62,609 nucleotides of DNA from Parvibaculaceae bacterium (lineage in GTDB: Bacteria; Pseudomonadota; Alphaproteobacteria; Parvibaculales; Parvibaculaceae). The DNA lies in contig JARGNZ010000018.1 in assembly GCA_029209985.1 (NCBI GenBank), positions 1 to 62,609 on the forward strand, read 5' to 3'. Numbering within the stretch: position 1 is the stretch's first letter; each line of letters opens with the position of its first letter. The translations under genes and the position numbers were made by a program. Positions 36,453 to 45,432 of this stretch are shown here, in pieces. The notes beneath the pieces were generated by a model that ran no database searches, had not been told where the DNA came from, and saw nothing but the letters and a program-made list of their open reading frames with translations.

Positions 36453-36698
36453 TTAATGCCCATCTTCTTCCTCAGTTTCAGGATAAGGCAGCCCAGCCTC
36501 CTTTAGCACACGAGCAAGTTTTTTATAAAGGTTCGCATGCCTACGCTTACTGTCAGGCTTATTATTCACTGTCGAGTGGAACCACCCTGTATCAGGTATT
36601 GCTAAATGGATATGACCACTGTCCGCATCCAGCCATACGCTTACCTTCAGATATGCTGTTTTTCCATCGTTATGACTTTTTTGAACACCTGACCCCAC
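36453..36698 (-). CDS. Small conserved-looking hypothetical protein
   Basis: 81 residues from a GTG start placed 5 nt after AAGGAGG, a perfect Shine-Dalgarno sequence, which makes translation credible. The sequence is soluble: AYLKVSVWLDADSGHIHLAI, DTGWFHSTVNN, HANLYKKLARVLKEAGLP and an acidic tail. I recall uncharacterised relatives of similar layout but no function. It lies alone between the HPt-like and Nudix genes, with AT-rich, gene-poor flanks, so a mobile origin is possible but unsupported by any other sign. Confidence 0.65.
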   Translation of the reverse strand: MGSGVQKSHNDGKTAYLKVSVWLDADSGHIHLAIPDTGWFHSTVNNKPDSKRRHANLYKKLARVLKEAGLPYPETEEEDGH

Positions 36699-36781
36699 TG
36701 CAACCTCCTTGAGTTTTTTGCGAAATAGGAGCTAAAAACCTAGAACTCGCCCTCTCATTATTACAACACGCTAAAAAACGA

Positions 36782-37576
36782 TCAAATCTCAGACATATCA
36801 ATCGCGGTTAAGCCGTAATTTGCTTCTTCAGGAATGCACAACATCGCACGCCCATCACGCTTCTCAACTTTTGGCAAGACCGTGACAAACCCTTCATCCG
36901 CGATCTGTGCCATGGCATCGGAAACGGAACGACCTCGCGCCAATTTCACAAGGTTCATGCGTGTTGGGAAAATCACAGTCCGCTTGCCAGCAGCCGCATC
37001 ATCCAACGCAACCTGAGGATCAATCCAAACTGAGTCCACCGCCTCGCGACCATCATGCTCTGGCACTTGGTCTGAGGGGGCAATCGCCAAATAGAAATGA
37101 GTATCAAATCTTTTCGGCATCATGTCCGGCGTAATCCAATGCGCGAAAGGTGTGAGCAAATCAACAGCAAGTTCAAGGTCTTCAGCTTCCAAAAACTCGA
37201 GAATACCCGCCTCCCCCTTATCCAATTTTGGACGCCATGCATCCAGCCCTTTCAAGCGCGCCCCTTCAATCAAAGCATCAGACCCACGTGGCCGCGCCAG
37301 CAAAACACCGGCTTCTTCAAAAGCTTCCCGAATGGCCGCAATTTGAAGGGCCAACAGCACATCATCTAAACCTTCATGCCCCCGTACCCGGTCGCGAATG
37401 CCGTCGACCAAATCTGTCTTCGCCACTTTGCCACCAGGGAAAACCAACGCGCCAGAGGCAAAATCGATTTGGTGATGCCGGACAACCATAAAAACTTCCA
37501 AGCCATCTTTGCCATCGCGCAATAGCAATATGGTGGCGGCTGGTATCAGCGTTTCAGTTTTTGCCTTATCGGACAT
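36782..37576 (-). CDS. Nudix hydrolase (NUDT19-like)
   Basis: 264 residues from the ATG at 37576, with GGGAG 5 nt upstream. The N-terminal part has PAATILLLRDGKDGLEVFMV and FASGALVFPGGKV, and the second half of the Nudix box reads LQIAAIREAFEEAGVLLA (RE-x-x-EE). The first part of the box is interrupted by a long insert (about 30 residues between FPGGKV and REAFEEAG), as in NUDT19-type acyl-CoA diphosphatases. The likely reaction is hydrolysis of a nucleoside-diphosphate-X compound; CoA derivatives are an inference. Monocistronic. Confidence 0.85.
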   Translation of the reverse strand: MSDKAKTETLIPAATILLLRDGKDGLEVFMVVRHHQIDFASGALVFPGGKVAKTDLVDGIRDRVRGHEGLDDVLLALQIAAIREAFEEAGVLLARPRGSDALIEGARLKGLDAWRPKLDKGEAGILEFLEAEDLELAVDLLTPFAHWITPDMMPKRFDTHFYLAIAPSDQVPEHDGREAVDSVWIDPQVALDDAAAGKRTVIFPTRMNLVKLARGRSVSDAMAQIADEGFVTVLPKVEKRDGRAMLCIPEEANYGLTAIDMSEI

Positions 37577-37818
37577 AGTCACTCCCAAAGTTAATTTATT
37601 TTGAAGGGAGGGTAATCGAGAGCCTCTGAGAAAACGAGGTTTTTGTCATCTCAAGAGAAATATGGGTGCCGCCCTAAGGGAAAACAGGCTTCATCTTTCG
37701 CTAAAACCAGCTCTTTTTTGCGTACTCCCCAAAAAACCACAATCTGGCACAACCGATTCACGGGTTGATAAGACAGCCCCCGTAAACTAGCCCCTCATTG
37801 AGCAACCAAGAGCACACC

Positions 37819-39027
37819 ATGATTCCGCAGGGCTTTCAGCTAACAGAACAGGATTTGGACCGGGCATTCGAAGAGAACGAATTCCTACCCGTCTACCAAC
37901 CCCTGATTAATTTGAAAAATGGTGACCTACTGGGTGCAGAAGTTTTTGTACGGTGGCAACATCCTGAACTCGGCACACTGCCACCCGGAGTGTTTTTACC
38001 GTTTGTTTCCTCCCGCAATCGCATGACAGCCTTGAGCGACGGCATTCTTTCCCACGCGATGGAAGCCCGAAGCCAATGGCCACGCCGACATCAAGGCTGG
38101 TGTATTTCGATTAACTTGGCCGCCGCTGATATTGCCGACCTCACGTTGCCCAAACGGGTTGAGCGTCTGCTAGAAAAACATCAACTGTCATCCGCAAGTT
38201 TGACCTTAGAGGCCTCTGAAAGCGATCTCACAACCGACCCTTACGGCAGCTTTGCCAAACTCCAACCGCTCCGTGAGATGGGCGTCACCCTTGCCCTAGA
38301 AAGCAGAGACGCCACACGGCTGGGAAAAATGCTCGACACGTCTTTTTTCACAAAAGACTACATCGACACCCTTAAATTGGGTGGCAATGCGATTTTATCT
38401 TTTGCCCGCGATGAACAAAGCCCTGCCCGCCAACGCATCATCGACAGCATTCGCGCAGCCCGTGAACACAAAATCCCTCTCATCGCTGTTGGAGTGGAAT
38501 CAGAAGACGCCCTAACAGCCCTGCGCAATGTCGGCTTTAGCGCCGCACAAGGGACTTTCATTTCACGGCCTATTGAGGCCCAAGACGTGCCCCTGCTCAA
38601 GCGCGACCACCTTGAGACATTGCGCCAGCCAGCCGCAAAAATATCCCAAGACCAATCAACACGCGATGTTCTGGCAAGCGTGAACACCCCCTTGCCACAA
38701 CAAGCTGCGCATGACAACACCTGGACAGAGGCATTGAGCGACCTAGATTGGACAATGCTGGTCGCCCCCTCCATCCCGCAACTACACGGAACAAACTTGG
38801 ATGTAGAAGTAGTGCACACAAGCCGCGAAGAACTCATCCACCTTGCCCGCCATCGCCAAGGACGCCGAGTACCGGGCATTTCTAAAAAAATCACGATGCA
38901 AACAGTTGGCCAAAAAGCCTCCGACGTGTCGTATCCAGTACTGGGCGAAACCCCAAAGAAAATGCCGGGCAGCACAGCCACCCGGCAAACATTTCTCAGA
39001 CGTATTCTAGGTCGTAAAAGCGCTTAA
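37819..39027 (+). CDS. Degenerate EAL-domain protein, probably without phosphodiesterase activity
   Basis: 402 residues from the ATG at 37819; a TTG at 37798 would add seven. Residues about 10-260 align with an EAL domain, but key sites are changed: the EAL signature reads AEVFVRW, the DDFGTG region reads LESRDATRLG and the AEGVE motif reads AVGVESEDAL, while ISINLAAADI, LTLEASES and AAQGTFISRPI are retained. Loss of the metal-binding Asp pair and the general base points to a non-catalytic c-di-GMP-binding or protein-interaction role. The C-terminal ~140 residues are not recognised. No GGDEF domain. Its stop overlaps the thiolase stop on the opposite strand within one TTAA. Confidence 0.75.
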   Translation: MIPQGFQLTEQDLDRAFEENEFLPVYQPLINLKNGDLLGAEVFVRWQHPELGTLPPGVFLPFVSSRNRMTALSDGILSHAMEARSQWPRRHQGWCISINLAAADIADLTLPKRVERLLEKHQLSSASLTLEASESDLTTDPYGSFAKLQPLREMGVTLALESRDATRLGKMLDTSFFTKDYIDTLKLGGNAILSFARDEQSPARQRIIDSIRAAREHKIPLIAVGVESEDALTALRNVGFSAAQGTFISRPIEAQDVPLLKRDHLETLRQPAAKISQDQSTRDVLASVNTPLPQQAAHDNTWTEALSDLDWTMLVAPSIPQLHGTNLDVEVVHTSREELIHLARHRQGRRVPGISKKITMQTVGQKASDVSYPVLGETPKKMPGSTATRQTFLRRILGRKSA

Positions 39028-40238
39028 ACCCGCTCCAGAACGGTAGCAATGCCTTGGCCAACACCAATGCACATGGTGCAAAGTGCGTATTTTTCATCAC
39101 GCTCTTCCAATTCATAAAGCGCCGTCGTCACCAAACGCGCGCCACTCATGCCCAATGGATGCCCCAATGCAATAGCGCCCCCATTTGGATTAACATGGGG
39201 AGCATCATCAGCAAGGCCAAGATCGCGCATCACCGCCAACCCTTGCGACGCAAAGGCTTCATTCAATTCAATCACGCCCATATCATCCAGCGTCAAGCCG
39301 GCTTTGGCCAAGACTTTACGTGTGGCAGGTGCAGGACCAATACCCATAACCCGTGGCGGCACACCAGCCGTTGCCATAGCCACAACCCGCGCGCGCGGTG
39401 TCAGGCCATATTTCTCAACTGCTTCAGCAGAAGCGATCAGCAAAGCACAGGCCCCATCGTTCACGCCAGACGCATTACCCGCCGTAACAGAACCGCCCTC
39501 ACGGAACGGCGCAGGTAATTTTGCCAAGGCTTCCAGAGAGGCCGTCGGGCGCGGGTGTTCATCAACGCTAAAAATGACTTCTTCTTTTTTCTTACGAATA
39601 GTCACCGGTACAATTTCACGCTCAAACCGCCCACTAGAAAGTGCCGCGCCTGCTTTTTGTTGGCTACGGTAAGCAAAGGCATCTTGGTCCGCGCGGGAGA
39701 TGTTGCAATCTTCAGCAACATTCTCGGCTGTTTCAGGCATCGAGTCCGTGCCGTATTGACGGTCCATGAGCGGATTGACAAAGCGCCAGCCAATTGTGGT
39801 GTCATACATTTTAACATCCCGCCCAAAGGCAGACCCACTTTTAGAAGTCACATACGGCGCCCGTGACATGCTCTCAACACCGCCTGCAATCATCAACTCA
39901 GCATCACCAGAACGAATGGCCCGCGCCGCCGTCCCTACCGCGTCCATTCCAGATCCGCACAAGCGATTGACCGTACTCCCGGGCACACCAACAGGCAGTC
40001 CCGCAAGCAGAGCGGACATGCGCGCAACATTGCGGTTGTCTTCACCAGCTTGGTTGGCACAGCCAAAAATCACGTCATCGACTTGTTCCCAATCCACATT
40101 CGGATTGCGTTCCATCAATGCCATGATGGGAATAGCCCCCAAATCATCGGCCCGAACTGTAGAGAGTGATCCACCATAACGGCCAATCGGCGTACGAATG
40201 GCGTCACAAATATAGGCTTCTCCAGATTTCAAGCTCAT
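39024..40238 (-). CDS. Acetyl-CoA acyltransferase, closest in motif to 3-oxoadipyl-CoA thiolase
   Basis: 404 residues from the ATG at 40238 (GAGGA 5 nt upstream). Thiolase features: VNRLCGSGMDAVGTAARAI with the nucleophilic Cys, IAGGVESMSRAPYV, GNASGVNDGACALL, ELNEAFASQGLAV and the C-terminal CTMCIGVGQGIATV with the second catalytic Cys. The region ICDAIRTPIGRYGGSLS and the overall pattern resemble PcaF of the beta-ketoadipate pathway, but no pca genes are nearby, so a general degradative thiolase is equally possible. It lies 82 nt downstream of the DUF2336 gene on the same strand. Confidence 0.85.
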   Translation of the reverse strand: MSLKSGEAYICDAIRTPIGRYGGSLSTVRADDLGAIPIMALMERNPNVDWEQVDDVIFGCANQAGEDNRNVARMSALLAGLPVGVPGSTVNRLCGSGMDAVGTAARAIRSGDAELMIAGGVESMSRAPYVTSKSGSAFGRDVKMYDTTIGWRFVNPLMDRQYGTDSMPETAENVAEDCNISRADQDAFAYRSQQKAGAALSSGRFEREIVPVTIRKKKEEVIFSVDEHPRPTASLEALAKLPAPFREGGSVTAGNASGVNDGACALLIASAEAVEKYGLTPRARVVAMATAGVPPRVMGIGPAPATRKVLAKAGLTLDDMGVIELNEAFASQGLAVMRDLGLADDAPHVNPNGGAIALGHPLGMSGARLVTTALYELEERDEKYALCTMCIGVGQGIATVLERV

Positions 40239-40320
40239 TGGCTTCCTCATGCTCTGTGTCAAATATCAGGCCGAGAAAGTAGCAAGTTTTTGAAGCGTCG
40301 TCTGGAAAATCTTCAGCCCA

Positions 40321-41463
40321 TTACGCGGCGTTTTCAGCCACATGCGGGTCTGCGCCAACACCGGCCCCGCGCCCAAGCTGGCAAATAAGGAAGTCTAAGT
40401 CGCTTCCCTCCAGCCCATCAAACTGAGTAAGGATCCGTTCCAGCATCCGGTTTGAGAAACACTCCCGGTCAAACTCCGTGTTGGAAGGGTCCATCTCATG
40501 GAAAACATCCAGCGCAAGACGGAACGATGCATAGAGTGGCTCCGGCAACCCCGCTTTACGAAAGATAGCCCGCAACCCAAGCGGCCCCTTGTCGTGTATG
40601 AGACGCCAAGTTTTAGCAATTTCCAGATCGGCCCGATGCGCCATGGCCGCTTCCAGAAAACCAATTTCTCCCATGCACACTGCCCGCAAGAGCAATGTCT
40701 CTGTAAGCCGGTTGTCCCTTGCAAGCTCCAACACCAAAGAGGGGAAGTCTTCTCGGGCGACATTATCCAACATGGCAATGGTTGCCCGCTCGCGGCTTTC
40801 CAATGCAATACGCGCGGAAAGCTCATCGGACAAATCATGGCGCTCCACAAGATAGTCTTGCAACCGATCGCTGACCATGGAAACCAAACGTGAGACAACC
40901 GCCGCTGGCAAAAGAGAACGATGCACCAATGGCTCAGCGACTTCGTCTAAGTCCCCGTACCGTTCTACAACCGTGACCAATGAGACTTCGTCAATCAACG
41001 CGCCTTCATTCGCCACGAGCCGCGCCACAACACGCTTGTTGTCAGTCTCAATCAACGCAGAAGAAACAGCCTCTCCGACCAACTCCCGGCCAGCGATCGC
41101 CATATGCTTGGCGTCTGACCCTTTCACAACGATGTCGATCAAATCATCATCGGAGAGCAACGGCGATTCTTCTAAAATAGGGAGGGCCACCTCATCCATA
41201 TCGCGCGCCAGAAGCACAATCACGTCATGAGGCGCATTGTCTAAACGCGCAAGGCTTTTCGCGAGCGATTCCCGTACCAAGGTTGCCGCGTCATGCACAA
41301 GGACCCCGAGAATATCTTGCGCAAGCTCGCGCTCTCTCTCGCTGATGGTGACATTTTCAAACCGTTGCGCCACCTTTTGCGCAATATTGGCGCGGGTATG
41401 AGCAGAAGGTTGAGCAAAAAGCTGCGCAATATCTTGCTCATTTAGGCATGTAGATGACTGCAT
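40321..41463 (-). CDS. DUF2336 domain protein
   Basis: 380 residues from the ATG at 41463, preceded by GAGGAGAAGG. The protein is made of short helical repeats similar to HEAT units (for instance VLVHDAATLVRESLAKSLAR, DVIVLLARDMDEVALPILEE, LVLELARDNRLTETLLLRAV). This is the pattern of DUF2336, a family common in alphaproteobacteria and of unknown function, probably a protein-interaction scaffold. The C-terminal part lacks a recognisable catalytic site. It may share a transcript with the thiolase downstream. Confidence 0.75.
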   Translation of the reverse strand: MQSSTCLNEQDIAQLFAQPSAHTRANIAQKVAQRFENVTISERERELAQDILGVLVHDAATLVRESLAKSLARLDNAPHDVIVLLARDMDEVALPILEESPLLSDDDLIDIVVKGSDAKHMAIAGRELVGEAVSSALIETDNKRVVARLVANEGALIDEVSLVTVVERYGDLDEVAEPLVHRSLLPAAVVSRLVSMVSDRLQDYLVERHDLSDELSARIALESRERATIAMLDNVAREDFPSLVLELARDNRLTETLLLRAVCMGEIGFLEAAMAHRADLEIAKTWRLIHDKGPLGLRAIFRKAGLPEPLYASFRLALDVFHEMDPSNTEFDRECFSNRMLERILTQFDGLEGSDLDFLICQLGRGAGVGADPHVAENAA

Positions 41464-41629
41464 TGTCCTTCTCCTCAATCCTACTCAACGTCAAAATGCC
41501 CTTCCCAGAAGAGCTTATGTTGGCGCCAGTGTGGACTGTAGAGATTAAGAAAAATTACCAGTGTATAAAGGCATTTAGATAAAATTGTTCCGATTAACAC
41601 GACGTGTGGACCCAGAATCTAACCAGAAT

Positions 41630-42604
41630 CTACGACGCCTCTTCGCGCGTTGCAGACATCATCGGGTCGGCGACCCCCTGCTCTTTACGAAACGGATGAA
41701 CCATCTGGCCAACAAAGGTTGGCGGCATAAAAGTTTGAATCCCAATATCAGCAGGCGGTCTGCGCGGCTCATTGAAGTAGGTCCCAAAAAGTTGGTCCCA
41801 CAACATCAGGTTTTCACCGTAATTGGTATTGCCTTCGCGCAAATCCTTAGAATGATGCCACCGATGCATTTGCGGCGTGTTGAACACATAATCCAGCACC
41901 CCCGTGCGGCATTCAATATTGCAATGCGTCAACATGCCGATAAACGCGGTAATGGCCCCAAACATTAAAATCACATCAGCCGGTGCCCCCATAAGAAACA
42001 AGATCGGTTGACTGAACAAAACACTCCAAAAGGAATCCACAAGATGGAACCTTCCGGTGTTGAGGAACCACAGCCGTGTGACGGAGTGATGCACCGCATG
42101 AAAACGCCAAACAAATTGAATTTCATGAGCAGTACGGTGCGCCCAATACAACCCAAATTCAGCCCCAACCATCGCCAAAGCCACTTGCGCTACCATTGGC
42201 CACTCACTGGGCCAAATCCCATCCGCCACAACATCCGCCGCCTGCTCGGTTTCTGCCAAGCCAAAGATCACACCAATCACCGCCAACATCGGGAGAGCGC
42301 CCTTGTTAAGCAACGTATGGGCAATATTGGCCCCTGATTGATGGTCGTCTTGAAGCCACGTACGCTCATGCGGCAGGAGGCGTTCAATCCCCCCGATCGT
42401 CAGAGCAAAAACGACATAAACACCATAAAAGGAGAGCAACGGATAATCTGTCTGCATCCCAAGGCTGGTAAAGAACACCGCGCCAAGCAAAAGAGCTGGC
42501 CACACAAAATAGGATGCAAGCCGATGACCGGGATGATCACTCACTCCCGTAATCAACTCACGAGGGGCCGCATCGGCAACATATTCATTCTGAGGCTCAC
42601 TCAT
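41630..42604 (-). CDS. Sterol desaturase / fatty acid hydroxylase superfamily protein
   Basis: 324 residues from the ATG at 42604. Several hydrophobic helices surround the His boxes of the superfamily: YWAHRTAHEIQFVWRFHAVH followed by HS in the centre, and MHRWHHSKD later, with THCNIEC between. These ligate a di-iron centre in relatives, which hydroxylate or desaturate lipid substrates at the inner membrane. The substrate is unknown. No strong ribosome-binding site is visible. A small frameshifted reading frame lies just upstream on the same strand (42662-42830). Confidence 0.85.
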   Translation of the reverse strand: MSEPQNEYVADAAPRELITGVSDHPGHRLASYFVWPALLLGAVFFTSLGMQTDYPLLSFYGVYVVFALTIGGIERLLPHERTWLQDDHQSGANIAHTLLNKGALPMLAVIGVIFGLAETEQAADVVADGIWPSEWPMVAQVALAMVGAEFGLYWAHRTAHEIQFVWRFHAVHHSVTRLWFLNTGRFHLVDSFWSVLFSQPILFLMGAPADVILMFGAITAFIGMLTHCNIECRTGVLDYVFNTPQMHRWHHSKDLREGNTNYGENLMLWDQLFGTYFNEPRRPPADIGIQTFMPPTFVGQMVHPFRKEQGVADPMMSATREEAS

Positions 42605-42661
42605 GAGGACCAACCTATTTAGGACCCAAATGATCCATCTTTCATTAGAGCCGGGAACACC

Positions 42662-42830
42662 CTAGCCCACCGCATACTCACAGTAGCCATACGCGTCTTC
42701 CAGCATCCACTCAAGCACTGCACTGATCTTTTTCAACCGTCAACAAAATGACGGGCAGTTCCAACGCCAACGATTCACCCCGTTGAGCGCGCAACAAATG
42801 GCAGAAATCCGTAATTTCTTCTTTACTCAA
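42662..42830 (-). pseudogene. Small reading frame apparently broken by one extra A (or a +1 shift)
   Basis: On the minus strand a TTG at 42830 begins SKEEITDFCHLLRAQRGE and runs through LALELPVILLTVEK to a TGA at 42713-42711. In the +1 frame the text continues smoothly as ISAVLEWMLEDAYGYCEYA and stops at TAG (42664-42662). The junction is a run of five A (42733-42729); with four A the two parts form one frame of about 55 codons. The total length (169 nt) fits one inserted base. It could be a decayed small gene, a sequencing error or programmed frameshifting. No family recognised, and the start is weakly supported. Confidence 0.35.
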
Positions 42831-42996
42831 ATTTCCAACACCCCAAGCCTAGCACAGAATCACCACGTTCCCCGACGTTCTTTTATGCCCTGTGGTCGCA
42901 CCGCAGATTGGACTTCCCCGCCCTTTGCCTGCTCAAAACTTCGTGTATGATCCGTGCAATCAGAATGAAAAAGACAAAAGCGAAAAGGGAAATCAT
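42831..42996. other. Rest of the divergent gap before the CaiB-family gene
   Basis: Together with 42605-42830 this is a 390-nt gap between the desaturase-like gene and the CoA transferase. Apart from the broken small frame (42662-42830) I see no gene, RNA or clear promoter in it. The frame of the CoA transferase extends back to 42892 but without a family-like N-terminus. Confidence 0.4.
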
Positions 42997-44202
42997 ATGC
43001 TCGAAGGCCTGAAAGTAATTGAATTGGCGACCTATATTGCAGCACCTGGTGCCGGGGGTCTTCTGGCGGACTGGGGCGCTGATGTCATCAAGGTAGAACC
43101 CTTAGCCGGTTGCCCAATGCGCCAATTCTTTGCCTCAATCGGTGCCGACGAATCCAAAGGCAACCCCGTTTTTGAACTCGACAATCGCGGCAAAAAAAGT
43201 GTCGCCATTAATACAGCCACCCCTGAAGGGGTTGAAGCGGTCAAACGCCTCGTCAAAGAAGCCGACATTTTCCTCACCAATGTGCGCCCCGGCGGCTTGG
43301 AACGCGCGGGCCTTGATTACGCCTCCCTAAAAGAAGTCAATCCGCAACTCATCTATGCCAGCGTGTCCGGCTACGGCTTAGAAGGCCCCGAACGCGACCG
43401 CCCCGGCTTTGATATGGCAGCGTATTATTGCCGCTCTGGCCTTGGGGGAGCCACAACCGTCAAAGGCCAAGAACCCGTTCCCATTCGCACCGCCATTGGC
43501 GATCACACAACCTCCATGTCCACAACAGCAGGAATTTTGGCGGCGGTGATTGAACGCGCGCGCACAGGCAAAGGCCGTTTGGTTGAATCCTCTTTGATGC
43601 GCACCGGCATCTATACCCTCGGCTCTGACATGGCGATCCAGCTTAAATTCGGCAAATTGGCCTCCAACAAATCCCGCCATGAAGTCGTCAACCCACTCAA
43701 CAACTTCTTCCATACCAAGGACGATCAATGGTTTGCGGTTATTCCGCGCCAAGGCAATGTTGACTGGGTGGCCATGTGCAAAGCCATCGGCCAACCTGAC
43801 TTGATTGACGATGAACGCTTCGCCCGCGCCCGTGGCCGCAAAGCCAACACCGCAGAGCTGGTCGACCTCTTCGACAGTTATTTCCAAAAAGAAGACCTCG
43901 CCTATTGGGGACCCAAACTTGATGAACAAGACATCGTGTGGGCCCCTCTCATGCAACCGCGTGATGTCATCAATGACCCCCAAGCCATCGCCGCTGGTTC
44001 CTTTGTCGACGTGCCCCACGCCCATGCAGAAGGCACTTTCAAAGCCCCCGCCGGTCCCATTCGGTTTGGCGGCGAAGGCAATGACGCCGCCCCACAAGGC
44101 CCGTCCCCGGACCTTGGCCAACACACCGCTGAAGTCCTCTCCACAATGGGATACAGCACAAATGAAGTGAATGAATTGCGTGAAGCGGGCGTGATCAACT
44201 AA
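42997..44202 (+). CDS. CaiB/BaiF family (family III) CoA transferase
   Basis: 401 residues from the ATG at 42997, with AAGGGA 6 nt upstream. Family features are LEGLKVIELATYIAAPGAGG, LADWGADVIKVEPLAG, LDNRGKKSVAINT, ADIFLTNVRPGGLERAGLDY and GPERDRPGFDMAAYYCRSG, whose Asp corresponds to the catalytic residue forming the acyl-CoA intermediate. Such enzymes move CoA between carboxylic acids. The substrate is not predictable. It is a single gene, followed by a strong terminator. Confidence 0.9.
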   Translation: MLEGLKVIELATYIAAPGAGGLLADWGADVIKVEPLAGCPMRQFFASIGADESKGNPVFELDNRGKKSVAINTATPEGVEAVKRLVKEADIFLTNVRPGGLERAGLDYASLKEVNPQLIYASVSGYGLEGPERDRPGFDMAAYYCRSGLGGATTVKGQEPVPIRTAIGDHTTSMSTTAGILAAVIERARTGKGRLVESSLMRTGIYTLGSDMAIQLKFGKLASNKSRHEVVNPLNNFFHTKDDQWFAVIPRQGNVDWVAMCKAIGQPDLIDDERFARARGRKANTAELVDLFDSYFQKEDLAYWGPKLDEQDIVWAPLMQPRDVINDPQAIAAGSFVDVPHAHAEGTFKAPAGPIRFGGEGNDAAPQGPSPDLGQHTAEVLSTMGYSTNEVNELREAGVIN

Positions 44203-44232
44203 GCACCCCCAGCCAACGACAGTTAGACACAC

Positions 44233-44266
44233 CAAAGCCGCTGCTCTCAAAGAGACAGCGGCTTTG
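44233..44266. terminator. Bidirectional terminator between CaiB-family and transglycosylase genes
   Basis: CAAAGCCGCTG and CAGCGGCTTTG form a perfect 11-bp stem around a 12-nt loop that itself can pair (CTC/GAG). It lies between convergent stops at 44202 and 44287. Confidence 0.85.
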
Positions 44267-44286
44267 TCGTTAAACAGTAAGAAATC

Positions 44287-45279
44287 CTAGCTCACATAGC
44301 CCCGTAACTCAGCAAAGTCATTGCGTTCATTTTCCCGACGCCGATACGCCGTGTCCGCGTCTTCACTGCCCCCAAGAGTTGGAATTTCTAAAGAAGCGAG
44401 AATATCAAGGACAGTGGCACTCAACGCCACGCCCCCCCGAGAGATACCACCTTGAGACATACCCCCCTGAGAGAGCCCCCCATTGTTCACGCTGGCATAA
44501 TCATCGCCATAAGAAGAACGTATCCCAGAAAATCCGACTGACCCGCCCGAACGGTAAGCGTCATACGTGTTTGCACGCGCGCCCCCCTCTGTGCCGCTAG
44601 ACCCCATAGAGGCAGAACCAGAAGAACCAGAAGAAGAAGCCGATACAACCGCCATATCGACATCCACGCCGTTATGTTTGGACTGTAAATTAGCATAAAC
44701 CTCAGACACGCTACGCTCTGATCCATCACTATTATAGAAAATTGATTTATTCGCAGCCGCTGCCCGAGGGAACATATCCACCGCATTTTGAGCCGGATCA
44801 TTTTCGGTGGCAGAGATCAAATCAACCGCCCCGCGTGGCCCCATGAAGTGTGCCATGTAGAGTTCACCTTGATCCGGTGCCCGACCGATCGCTGCTTCCA
44901 AATGTGCACTGGTATCTTTTGTCAAAGCCGCCGCCATATAGGACGCAGCGCTAGGATCATTCCGCAGGGCAAGAATTTCCGCCTCAACAGCCTTATCAGA
45001 CACAAATTGCCGGCCTCGACTGTCCGTCTCAATCATCTCAGCAAGATCACCGTAGCCGTACTCATCCCCATGTTGCTGCATCGTCGACAGCCACGTCTGC
45101 TCAATGAATTGGAACAGGCCCGACGCACTAGAAGTCGTTGCTTTTACATCACTTTTCAGGCTCGACTCGCGCATGGCAGTCTTCATAAGGTAGTCGAAAT
45201 CCACCCCCGTATCGCTTGCCGCACGGGCAATCGTAGAGGGAATAGACATCTCATTTTGCAATCCAACAGTAAGGCTCAT
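44287..45279 (-). CDS. Lytic transglycosylase (SLT domain) with Gly/Ser-rich tail
   Basis: 330 residues from the ATG at 45279; a TTG one codon earlier is possible. The N-terminal ~170 residues are an SLT-like domain: MKTAMRESSLKSDVKA with the catalytic Glu38, then ASGLFQFIEQTWL and YMAHFMGPRGAVDLI. These enzymes cleave peptidoglycan glycan strands to 1,6-anhydro products. No classical signal peptide is seen, so export may use a flagellar or other route, or the protein may be released differently. The second half is a low-complexity Ser/Gly linker with repeats of the type GG-x-S-(Q/R). Confidence 0.8.
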   Translation of the reverse strand: MSLTVGLQNEMSIPSTIARAASDTGVDFDYLMKTAMRESSLKSDVKATTSSASGLFQFIEQTWLSTMQQHGDEYGYGDLAEMIETDSRGRQFVSDKAVEAEILALRNDPSAASYMAAALTKDTSAHLEAAIGRAPDQGELYMAHFMGPRGAVDLISATENDPAQNAVDMFPRAAAANKSIFYNSDGSERSVSEVYANLQSKHNGVDVDMAVVSASSSGSSGSASMGSSGTEGGARANTYDAYRSGGSVGFSGIRSSYGDDYASVNNGGLSQGGMSQGGISRGGVALSATVLDILASLEIPTLGGSEDADTAYRRRENERNDFAELRGYVS

Positions 45280-45432
45280 CAAGTAGGTTCCTTTGAATGA
45301 CCTCCCTTACAACGCAAACCCTATGCCAAACACGCCCAAGCTTTTCGGGGGATAACCACTTGTTAACTCTCGCCTTTCCCCACTCTTTAGCCCATGATGC
45401 CTTAACGAATTTTAACGTTTGGGAGGACGTAA

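Noticed and set aside
37623-37645. CCTC-N9-GAGG followed by a T run, like a small terminator
   Set aside because: Only a 4-bp stem, and no plus-strand gene ends nearby.
43378-44250. 290-codon open frame on the minus strand opposite the CaiB-family gene
   Set aside because: It is antisense to a well-supported family III CoA transferase, has a Cys/Gly-rich composition typical of a shadow frame and no ribosome-binding site.
45402-45416. TTAACGAATTTTAAC upstream of the spinster MFS, resembling a CtrA site
   Set aside because: The two TTAA halves are 6 nt apart instead of the 7 expected for CtrA, and the site lies almost at the ribosome-binding site.
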